Positions 45,001 through 53,155 of a stretch of DNA of 64,000 nt are shown here, piece by piece. Position 1 is the stretch's first letter, and each line of letters opens with the position of its first letter. Under the pieces are notes generated by a model that worked only from the letters and a program-made list of their open reading frames with translations, ran no database searches and was not told where the DNA came from. The DNA is from Yponomeuta sedellus (taxonomy: Eukaryota; Arthropoda; Insecta; Lepidoptera; Yponomeutidae), in NCBI GenBank assembly GCA_934045075.1, contig OW203722.1, positions 14,260,796 to 14,324,795 of the forward strand, in the 5' to 3' direction. Both the position numbers and the translations under genes were made by a program.

Positions 45001-48000
45001 CGCTCGATGCCTCGGTCGAACAAAACCAGTTTTAGGGCGATGACTTCACGAGTAGAGTAGCACCCATATGCGTGAAAGAAAAGGCGAAACGACAAAAATA
45101 TGCTGCACTCGCTCGCGCACAAAAATCCCAGTGCTCCGTCCCTGGTTCAAAGTCTGAAATGGGTACCGTGACGTGCTGTCGACTGTACACTAAGCGCGTG
45201 ACGGGTTAAAGTAGGTGTTGAAATAGTATATTTCATTACAAGTGCGAAAAGGCTGTCATTGCAAAGAGTTCCGACAAATGTCGACCCGAGCTGAGGCGCA
45301 GCCGAAACCTAACTGCAAAGTAGGTAGTTGGGGCTGTAAGTAATGCAATTTGCTTAAGTCAGATGTCGCTGCCTGTACGTAATACAGAGAATATTGTAAA
45401 GAGGTTCGAAATTTCACTGATGCCGTGAGTCGCCCATTGGCTCAATTGGTAGAGCGCTGGTACGGATAGCCAGAGGTTGCGGGTTCGAATCCCGGCATGG
45501 GTGAAATTTTTAGCCTCTAAATAGGTTTTTAAACTAACTCATTTAATCAAATCATTAAATCTGATATTGAAACAAATTAGTAGCTTCTTTTTAGAAATAT
45601 AAGTATTTGCATGAATCATAAACACTTCTATGATTTTTCGTTGGTTTTTCTTTTTAATAGACATTATTTTGACAGTTGGGAAAGAGAACGCACTAGTGCG
45701 GGAAAGGTAAAAAAAAGCACGAGTGTGTAATAGCTCACATCCCGCACGCTATATGTCCCTGCAATACGCCAACATTTGAGCAACTGTATTAAAAAACCTA
45801 TTTCGAAAGGCCAGCGTCTTTATAATAGTTTACGCAGGTAGCTTGGTGTTCTGCTTGTGCTAGCTTGGTATGCGTAGTGATATTTATTGCTGGGTAGCTG
45901 AAAATCAGTATTTCATGTGAAAAAAGGTTCAGGTACTTTTGATATCGTCACAATCAAATAAAATCACAGAACTCCTGAATTTATAATAATCACGGATGTC
46001 AAAAAAAAGACTGATAGAACCTTCTATAATCACGAGTGAAGCAGACAAATGGCCGCCGTCTCTTTATGTATGCGTGCCATCGGTGTTGCCAGACTAATAT
46101 CACTTTGCCCACTTTTTCAAATCAAGAGAATCAAGGTGCTTCAGGGTGCTAGAGTCAAAGCTAACTTTGCAGTGGCGAAAAGGTGGTAGTTTTAAAAATA
46201 TTTTATATGGTATCCCCAAGTGCGTCGCGAGTAATGATCTTGATACTTTAATTAAATTAAAGAGTTAAAATGAAAACTTAAGTCCTGTATGCAGATTGGT
46301 TTACCTTTCCGCACCGAATATTTTTTACTACTGTTGTATGGAATTTTCGCAAGCAAGGAGGTGGATAATAAACTATTTAAGAATAAAATTAATTTGTTTT
46401 ATTTACAACATTAAATATTTTCATCGTAATCGGATTCCAAGTACTGGATGTCTTCAAATATTGGTATCAAATATTGTCTTCATCACCATCATCCTCATCG
46501 TTGTCCGAATCTTGAACATCTAATATAAAAACGAAACCCTGAATGTGTTGGTAAGCGCAAATCTCGAGAGCAGCTGAACCGATTTCGCTAATTCTTTTTT
46601 TAGAATATTCCTTGAAGTACGAGGATGGTTCTTACGGAGAGAAAATTTAAAGAATCGACTGTTAGGCGGTACGAAGTTCGCTGGGTCAGCTAGTTGATAA
46701 TAAAAGGAATCATGTCATCATCCAGTAACCTATGTTTTTCTTGGTGTTCTAGTTCCAGTTTTATGACATGGTCCGCATATTTCTTCCAGTGTTCGGTGCT
46801 TACTGATGAGAACGCTTCTTGTATATGTTTTAACATTTCTGTTGGGGTACTTTTTACATTTTTTTTTAGCGATTTTTCTTTTTGCCTCACTCCAAACCAT
46901 CTCGATAGGATTGAGATGGCAATGATAAGGCAACCTGAGCACCTCATGGCCGTGTTCTTTCAACAACTCGTCTATGTAGTATATTGGGTCTGGTTTATGT
47001 CTCTTGACGAGACATAACAGTTCAGCTTTGGTTAATTTATTCGACCATTCAATGTTATTTTCGGTCAACCAATCTCTGATTACCTGATTTTGTGAGCTGG
47101 TATTTGGCACCTTATTTATTTGAATGCTGTGGTAGCTCGCATTATCAAATACTATCACACGAGGCGATTGGAGATTGGGTAGCAACTTTTCAATTACCCA
47201 TTTTGAAATATTATCCGCATTCATGTCATCGTGGTAATCGGCATTTTTTGATTTTGTGCTGAATACGAGTAAAGCATTGTTCAGAAAACCATTTTCAGTT
47301 CCAGCATGAACTATGATAAATCGCTTGCCTTTTGAGACACTCTCAACCAATTTCGACGGTCGATGTTTCGATGGTCCTTGCCAACTTTTCTTGGGTTTAT
47401 AATTCAGGTGAACGTATGTTTCATCAATTGGTTTAAACGATTGAAAAACGATTGGTTTTCGGGTTTGTATTGGCTCGTTTCTCAAGGATATATTTTTTCT
47501 TATGAATCGATGCCTCCACGCTGCCACATCGTATTTTTCCATAAGCACAATTCGCTCTTCACTGTTCTTTTTAAATTCGTATCCCATATTTAAAAGGATT
47601 TTTCTGAGAGTTTCTCTGCAACCATCAAATTGAATGGTTTCTCTCAATTCCAGAAGTAGTGTATTTAACGTTGGTACTTCCTTTTTTAATAAATATATTC
47701 GTCTATTTTATTCCGTATCACGCATTGGTCAAAGTTATCAATATTCACTTTGGTTGCTCGAGACGCCCGTTTTTTGCCAGGACTTCTCCAAATGCCTTGA
47801 TTGGAATGTCCCTCCTTTTTAATTGTCCAAATGGTCCGTTCGCCTACTCCTATGAAAAAACCATTGGATTAGGTATAAACAAACATCTCATGTACCTACC
47901 TTTTATCTAGATATCGGTATAAGATGCAAAATTATGTTCATTAAATAAATGAAAATAGATTCTTGTTAGGTTAGGAGATATTAAATTGGTTAAATAAAAA

Positions 48001-51000
48001 ATTCTTACCGGTTATGTCAGAAATATTTTTAACATGCTGTTGTACAGTAAAATTAGTTTCTTCCAACTTCACCTAACTTCACCTGAAACAAACACAAAAG
48101 TGTGGTTGGTAATTTGACTATGCCATCATCAGTATTCTTTTTACTCGTCTTAAAAATATATATGAAAAAGTGATTCATAAGTTAGTGTGAATACTCATCG
48201 AAAAATACATAAAAATAAAGACTATAAATAAAAACTCAAAGGATCAAAACTCTTTCAGTCTACGTACCTGTCAACGTTTCAATTTCTTGAATACATTGTA
48301 GTTTCTGCGAAACGACTGACTCCCTTTGCTCCTCCAGATGATCGAAATTATCTAGCATCCAAAATAGTAATTTCCGTACGTTGCTTTTGTATGTTTTCAC
48401 CATATTTTCAATGTATTCCACAAATCAAAATTGTAACAGACAATAACTGACGTAAGATGTACCACTGAATTGACAGCTAGTGAGTGTTGCAGTAATAATT
48501 TTTTTCGGGTTGCCGCTTTATCTTACTGCAAAGTTAGCTTTGCACGACTCAACTAGCGCCACCAATGGAAAAAAGTCATAAGTTGTGTTATATTATAATT
48601 TATAATACGTTTTATTTTAAAAGTGAACATGAAAAATCTTAACAACTGTGACAACTATTTTTTAAACATACAGTCTAGAAACTAGAAACAACAACCAAGG
48701 ACTTCAATCACTTTCCCCCAAAAACAGCCGGTTTAACGGAAATCCATTAAAGTTCTAATCTATTGATCATATGTTCTAGACTGTAAGTTTGAAAAATAGT
48801 TATCACAGTTGTTAAGATTTCTCATGTTCACTATTAGATAAAAACGTTCTATAAAAAAATTATGATTTTTTCCATTAGAGCTCTGAAACGTCTTAAATCA
48901 TGTTACCAAAAATAAAGTAAACTTACCTAACCTAGTGACGGTTTCACTTTTATATCATACTACTGAGTGACTTAAAAGGCTTTTATGAAGGAGGTGGGGC
49001 CTCGATTGAGGGATTGGTTATGACTAGAGATCGGATAATAGCTAACATCTCAACTTTATGCATATTTGCATAAAGTTGAGATGTTAGCTAACATTGATAG
49101 CACTTTCTTTTAGTTTGTTACTATAGAATCAAATCGGGATATTCACTTATTTTAAGGTGCTAATGTGGAGTGAAGTTTTGTATAAAAAAATTTGGGAGTT
49201 TTGGAATCGACAAATTTAGTGTTTTTGTAGCAGATACCTATAACAACTGCCTCTTATTTTTTCTTCAATTTTTAAAACATAATAAGAAACATAATGATAA
49301 AAACGAATAAGAAACAAGAATTAGAAAGAGAAACTAATTACATTTACAAATTAACGTGAAACAGCGTCACCAACTAACTCACGCGCTCAATTTACTCACA
49401 TTATCACATGTGAAGAATAAGTGGAAAGTTTAGGATACAAAATATCTAAGTAATATCACTGCCACCTACAACGGTGGCGAGTGTTTGACAACTTAACTAA
49501 TATCAGCTGGATGTCAGCTGACAATAATCCGCTATTTGACTCTCTATTCAAGTAAGTCTTAAGTGGTAAATAACTCTTCCATTAGACCAAAAAATATTTT
49601 AGTATATTTTTGAGGACCTAAAAGCAACATAAAAATATATTTTAAAACTTTATTTTCCTAAACAGCCAAAAACGCGGTCAGCCATTTTTGTCTAGGGTTT
49701 GAAGTCCAAAAAATTGTAAACAAAGTTTGACATTCAATTTTCTGTAAGTGATCTCTGAGAATAGTGAAATAACAACAACGCAACCATGATTTCATCGAAT
49801 TTACATCCAAAATATACCAATTGTCATTATTGCATTGTTCGAGAATTAAAAAAACACGTCAATAGAGACCCCCGGGAAGTTGTGGATTCGTGTACCCAGT
49901 GAAATTAACATTCGAAAAACTTGGCTCAAACTTGCCAAAAGAGATGACTCGACTCTTTATCAATTGAAACTCGGGTGTATTTAAGTGAAAATCACTTTGA
50001 AGTAAGTCCTATAATAATCAATGTTCACTGGCTCTGGCTGAAAGATGTTTGTTTACATACTTTAGATGGTTTCAAGATGGCGGATAGCGATTTCGCCGTT
50101 ACGAATTAAACGAGGAAAATTTTTTTTTGTTTTGCTAATTTTGCAGCCATCCTGCATACTTAGCAAAATCAATATATTTCGGTTTCTTACGTTAAATACT
50201 ATAGGAAATATTCATTTATCGCGTCAAATTTGATACGTGTCAAAGATTATTGTGGGTTATCTCTTGTTTTTTATGTTTGTGGTATGTATAGCCATTGGCA
50301 CTATAAAAAGAAATAGACGGCTCATGCACATCGTTGTTAGATGTCCACACACAGCACGGCTTGTACAGAAATGAGGCGGCAAATTTCATACAATTAGATA
50401 TTTGAAGATAATAAAGATATTATAGGACGACCTCTGTGGCGTAGCGGTAGCGCGTCTGCCTACCATGCAAGAGGTACCGGGTTCGAAACCCGGCTGGGAA
50501 CAAAAAAAAGCCCAGGTCTTGGATGTTTACATGTTTGTGATGTCGTTGTTTCGGTTTCCCACGACACGGTATCCTAGTGTGGGGCCAGAAGCAATGTATG
50601 TGCTTGTATAAAAATACAAAAAAAAAAGAAATTATAAGGGTTACGGGTTGCGTATTTCCATAACTCCAAAACCACCTATAAAAACACTAATATATGCAAC
50701 AAATACATATTTCTCCACTTTTCGGGAATTTTTCCCGAAAAAAAAAAACTGGTATCACTGCGGTATTTGACATCCCAATTTGTAAGTAAATAAAGAAAAG
50801 TAAACAAAACCTAATAAGGAAAAATATCACGAATCAGTAACTTAAAACATTACTTATGCATGGTAGGTGCTCCCATGAGACTTATTGCATTTTTTCGAGA
50901 ATTGTTTACACTACCATACAACACAAGACGGCATTTCTTAAATTTTTATTTTGTGTCAAACAAGTCACGTGACCGACTTGGTGTATCTGTGTGAGTTAGC

Positions 51001-53155
51001 TCGTGTATGCACACGAAAGTGTAGGACTAGGGGTGCTTCACACCCTTTCAATGCGAGATGGCATCCGTCTTTTTTTGAAATCCGTGATAATAATATACAA
51101 AACGTCAAACGATGTCTGTCACAGATTAGAGACTATGATGTCTGACGTCTGTACGTAATACAGAGAATAGTGTAAAGAGGTTCAAAATTTCACTGATGCC
51201 GTGAGTCGCCCATTGGCTCAATTGGTAGAGCGCTGGCACGGATAGCCAGAGGTTGCGGGTTCGAATCCCGGCATGGGTGAAATTTTTAGCCTCTAAAAAT
51301 AGGTTTTTAAAGTCTGTGTGCAGTCCAGTTTTTTTATGGCATTGAGGAGATTCGATAACGCTCCTTCCAGATTTTGCCAATAATTTCGAGAAATGAGATA
51401 AATGTAATCCATAAAATCAAACTAAATTGGGATACAAAAGTTGATTCTACTTAATACTGGTTTTATTTTTCACGTTTTAATTTCACTTTTATTTCAATAC
51501 TGTCCGCATTTTTCGTGAAATGGAACGTTTTACTGACTGCACAAGAGAGCGGTGTTATTGATCGGCAGGAGGACGTTTTGCAACTTCTATCTAAATGAAA
51601 AATTCATGAAATCTCCAGGAGAATAATAAGTTTTACCGGATGAATATTTTTATGTTATAAAGCTAGTGGGATATTTCTATACATGCTTAGGGCAGTCGTT
51701 TAGCCAACTCCTTTACAAAAAAAATACGAAAAAAGAGGTTAAAAGTCGCATAATCAGCAATCTTACGGAATCCTGGTGTAAAATATTTAAAGATTCACTA
51801 TAAGTCAATATTCTTTAATTAATTTTATAATTTATTGTACACAAACATTTCACAGGACATTACATGAGAAATTACATTTACAAAGACGAGCTTATCTCTG
51901 TAAGAGATTTCATCCAGCAGACCTTAGAAAACAGGAAAATTCTTTTATATAAATTAACAAAAAAGCCATTTAAACCAATATTTCGACCAAGGTGCTTGGC
52001 TTGACGCCAATAAGTGGGAATCATATCTAAATTAATAATAACACACTCCAACGAGTCCTTTAACGCGGCATCGGCACGGCATTCAGTACCTTCCCTACAA
52101 AGACACGCCTGACCTGTACGCAACCGTATGTGAGCCTAGGCATGGACAAGCAACTCATCAGGATTGTTAAAGCTGACTGGAAGCCGTCTCAAGTGCTCCT
52201 TAGATGCCAAAAGGCGATTTTGCTGGCAGTCCGCATAGTATACCCTCGAGAACGATTGGTGCACTCAATAGGCTAAAACTTAAGTCTATGGAGAGTCCGA
52301 AAGCCCCGATTGAACTTCCGAAAACCTCTGATACCTGACCGGAACAGGGAAAATGTTTACATTTCTGTGAGTTCATCTGAAGCCCCAAACCGGCTAAGCC
52401 CTCGACAAGTGTCTTATATAAATATTATTACGGGCTAGGGTTCTAGTTTTGGAGGTAAAACGCCAATGACAACTTCTTAGGATTTATTCACGCAGGGTCT
52501 GGTCTGCAGGTCTTCGCAACACGAAGTCCACAAGAAAATTCCAAATCGCAGGTCCAATCGAACTCCAATAGTATCGCTGATGTCGTAGCTAAAACTACTG
52601 CAGCACCTTTTGCGTTGCATGGTTTCGAACTTCTAATGGCCTAATGTGGAACTGGCCGCGAAATCAGATAAAGTGACGATAAACACAAAAATAAAAGAAT
52701 ACTGAATTCGGGATTTTACAGGTCTCAAAAAATGTGAAAAATTAGGTTGCTTTAGGAATAAAGAACTTTTGGATTTCGTTTTATTATTGAATTCTAAACG
52801 TTTTCTAATGAGGCTGTAGACGCATAAAAACATAACCTTAAGCGATAATTAGTGATAAATACTTTATACAGCATCAGTCGATTTGTGTGTCATAGTTTTG
52901 ACCATGTGACTGGAGTCGTTTTGTGACAGGTTATATTATAAAAAATCTTTATAAAGAATGATCTTTACACACAATGTTATTCTATCTTTTAGTTTCTAAT
53001 GAGATTATAAGGTTTTATTAAACTGCGAGTTCGCCTTTGTTTGTCTACAGGTCTCCCGCTGTTGCGGCCTGAAGATAACCTCTGAGGGTTACATTGTCAC
53101 TCTGGCTAAGAATAACCATCACGTACTAGTCCTCAACACCCTATACATTGTCTGA
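36053..53155 (+). CDS. mei-P26: TRIM-NHL protein, mei-P26/brat family
   Basis: Eight coding exons join in phase: 36053-36165, 36249-36393, 36471-37848, 38197-38477, 39595-39783, 39908-40076, 41727-41959 and 53051-53155 (870 residues). RING finger C3HC4: C34, C37, C49, H51, C54, C57, C78, C81. B-box 1 from C116 ([20 protein letters not shown]); B-box 2 from C176 ([19 protein letters not shown]). A charged coiled coil covers about 220-330, a Ser-rich then Gly/Val-rich linker about 370-590, and the NHL propeller about 598-870 ([34 protein letters not shown]). Family members bind mRNA 3' UTRs and control germline and neural stem cell growth. [11 protein letters not shown] resembles brat, but fly brat lacks a RING, so I favour mei-P26. 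The start fits: AAAATGG after an intron-split 5' UTR. Confidence 0.85.
38783..39065 (+). repeat. SINE-like repeat in intron 5' of the NHL exons
   Basis: GAAGCGGAGTGGTAGAATGG at the left, TGTGAAGGAAAACTTCGTGA in the middle and an A-rich right end (AATTAAAAAAACAAAAG). The middle phrase is close to a repeat widely seen in moths. Bounds are approximate. Confidence 0.5.
40195..40495 (+). pseudogene. 3' end of an RTE-like LINE
   Basis: In broken frames it reads [13 protein letters not shown], then [20 protein letters not shown] and GEAYVQQ. These are the last motifs of RTE-type reverse transcriptase proteins (KLKWxxAGHIxRR ... EEAYVQQW). It is followed by short tandem TGATGA-type sequence at 40480. 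Stops in all frames; 5' truncated; in intron between the NHL exons. Confidence 0.7.
41300..41395 (+). repeat. LINE tail or SINE fragment
   Basis: Contains GGATCGTGGCAAGTGGCA and CCCTGGTCTTTGCCTACCCC, the same family as 16180-16341. Confidence 0.6.
42013..42110 (+). pseudogene. Decayed duplicate of part of TRIM-NHL exon 8, relic 1
   Basis: Starts 54 bases after the exon 8 donor. It aligns to exon 8 bases of about 41828-41918: the exon's [18 protein letters not shown] corresponds to [18 protein letters not shown] here. One extra base then shifts the frame before KFFVAVVS (exon: KFHVAVFS). The exon donor is absent; a CCCCAG stands at the left edge. An NHL blade that was duplicated and lost. Confidence 0.75.
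42121..42207. repeat. 16-bp hairpin around the exon relics
   Basis: CGATTTTTTTCGCAA and TTGCGAAAAAAATCG are perfect inverse complements about 40 bases apart. It may be the end of a small insertion between the two exon relics. Confidence 0.6.
42352..42418 (+). pseudogene. Decayed duplicate of part of TRIM-NHL exon 8, relic 2
   Basis: AACGGGATCGAC is identical to exon 8. ACCGACGTTGG, a gap of about 11 bases, then CGCACACGGCGCAACAAGTTTCACGTCG follow the exon sequence. Shorter and more damaged than relic 1, with two extra bases before AACAAGTT. Confidence 0.7.
42620..45260 (+). pseudogene. Tc1/mariner-like transposase fragment, split by a piggyBac-like element
   Basis: In broken frames: [28 protein letters not shown] and [20 protein letters not shown], then [20 protein letters not shown] with the first catalytic D. 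The element at 42979-45205 interrupts the next codons; after 45210 the frame goes on as [10 protein letters not shown] and is lost. Same family as the transposase at 46480-48423 (YVH/YIH motif after the D). The catalytic second D and E are missing. Confidence 0.7.
42979..45205. mobile_element. piggyBac-like non-autonomous element, 2.2 kb
   Basis: TTAA on both sides (42975-42978 and 45206-45209), with ends CCCTTCTGGCGC and CCCGTCACGCGC read inwards. TTAA targets and CCC ends are the signature of piggyBac elements. Excision restores the transposase codons around it. Inside, TGTACACTAAGCGC occurs at 43847 and 45184. A CA/CG dinucleotide run is at 44151-44168. No transposase ORF. Confidence 0.8.
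45370..45530 (+). repeat. tRNA-like SINE, copy 1
   Basis: Contains TGGCTCAATTGGTAGAGC (pol III A box) and GGGTTCGAATCCC (B box) in a tRNA-like arrangement, then TTTTTAGCCTCTAAATAGG. About 60 bases before the tRNA-like part are shared with the copy at 51153, so the family carries extra sequence upstream. Anticodon loop ACGGATA lacks U33, which argues against a working tRNA. Confidence 0.8.
45535..45805 (+). repeat. Dispersed repeat, longer copy of 8370-8575
   Basis: Same landmarks as at 8370-8575 with an extra TTTTTAGAAATATAAGTATT region inside. Confidence 0.7.
46473..48423 (-). pseudogene. DDE transposase, two frameshifts and a Helitron in the tail
   Basis: A first exon (about 48423-48290) starts [20 protein letters not shown] and ends before GTACGTA. 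Helix-turn-helix-like part near 47860-47700 ([15 protein letters not shown]). Main ORF 47647-46730: first D in [16 protein letters not shown], second D in [12 protein letters not shown] in [14 protein letters not shown] two-base insertion near 47695 and an extra A in the A-run at 46859-46867 shift the frame. After that the true tail, [13 protein letters not shown] to DDDMIPFII, is broken by the Helitron and goes on after it as an acidic end ([16 protein letters not shown], stop near 46473). A 10-bp duplication spoils the acceptor of exon 2 near 48080. Confidence 0.8.
46519..46693 (+). mobile_element. 175-bp Helitron-like element
   Basis: Starts TCTAATATAAAAACGAAACC and ends GGGTCAGCTAG, between an A (46518) and a T (46694), the insertion pattern of Helitrons (5' TC, 3' CTAG, A^T target). 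Removing it restores the transposase frame through IIN-VQDSD exactly. No rep/helicase, so it is non-autonomous. Confidence 0.85.
48605..48848. mobile_element. Small fold-back repeat
   Basis: Two arms of about 75 bp (48605-48679 and 48774-48848) share AGTGAACATGA, AATCTTAACAACTGTGA and CAGTCTAGAA in inverse orientation around a 95-bp centre. Sits just beside the DDE transposon. Confidence 0.75.
49039..49090. repeat. Perfect 24-bp hairpin
   Basis: 49039-49062 pairs fully with 49067-49090 around loop TATT. Stem includes CTAACATCTCAACTTTATGC. Confidence 0.9.
49091..49760. other. Intronic spacer, nothing recognised
   Basis: AT-rich intron sequence without ORF or clear repeat. Confidence 0.4.
49761..50244 (+). 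mobile_element. THAP-encoding element relic, copy 2 of 2
   Basis: Second copy of 1818-2310. From the ATG at 49786 it reads HYCIVREL, so the second zinc cysteine is lost, then several frameshifts. The CxxH block reads VYLSENHFE, with C changed to S. It is more damaged in coding sequence than the first copy but has the same left and right limits. Confidence 0.65.
50427..50632 (+). repeat. tRNA-derived SINE of a second family
   Basis: Head with A box TGGCGTAGCGGTAGCGC and B box GGTTCGAAACC, body with CCCACGACACGGTATCC and an A-rich tail (AAAAAAAAAAGAA). A classic SINE layout, unrelated in body to the copies at 45370 and 51150. Confidence 0.8.
50633..51130. other. Intronic spacer, nothing recognised
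   Basis: No coding frame. A short ORF at 50951-51145 has no domain and no codon signal. Confidence 0.4.
51140..51310 (+). repeat. tRNA-like SINE, copy 2
   Basis: Same family as 45370-45530: CGTAATACAGAGAATA, GTAGAGCGCTGGCACGG, GGGTTCGAATCCC and TTTTTAGCCTCTAAA. Confidence 0.8.
51850..52620 (-). pseudogene. LINE reverse transcriptase fragment
   Basis: In broken minus frames: [20 protein letters not shown], then [30 protein letters not shown] and [20 protein letters not shown]. GLxxNxxKC followed by L(G/S)APIxxE is the order seen in the RT palm-to-thumb region of some non-LTR elements. Many stops; no ends found. Confidence 0.45.

Larger units (their letters stand above)
46152..48553 (-). mobile_element. 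Tc1/mariner-superfamily DNA transposon, 2.4 kb
   Basis: Ends share CAAAGCTAACTTTGCAGT as an inverted repeat (46157-46174 and 48526-48543). TA at 46150-46151 and 48554-48555 fits the superfamily. It carries a DDE transposase on the minus strand and a small Helitron. Left end is a few bases shorter than the right. Confidence 0.8.

Noticed and set aside
43847..45197. Two copies of TGTACACTAAGCGC as regulatory sites of the TRIM-NHL gene
   Set aside because: Both lie inside a TTAA-flanked element, so they are better explained as element sequence.
45431..45500. tRNA gene (also at 51208-51280, 63240-63310)
   Set aside because: A and B boxes are present, but the acceptor and T stems have mismatches, the anticodon loop lacks U33, and the same flanks recur around each copy. 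It is a SINE module.
49039..49090. microRNA precursor
   Set aside because: Perfect stem of 24 bp with a 4-base loop is too short and too regular for a Drosha/Dicer precursor.
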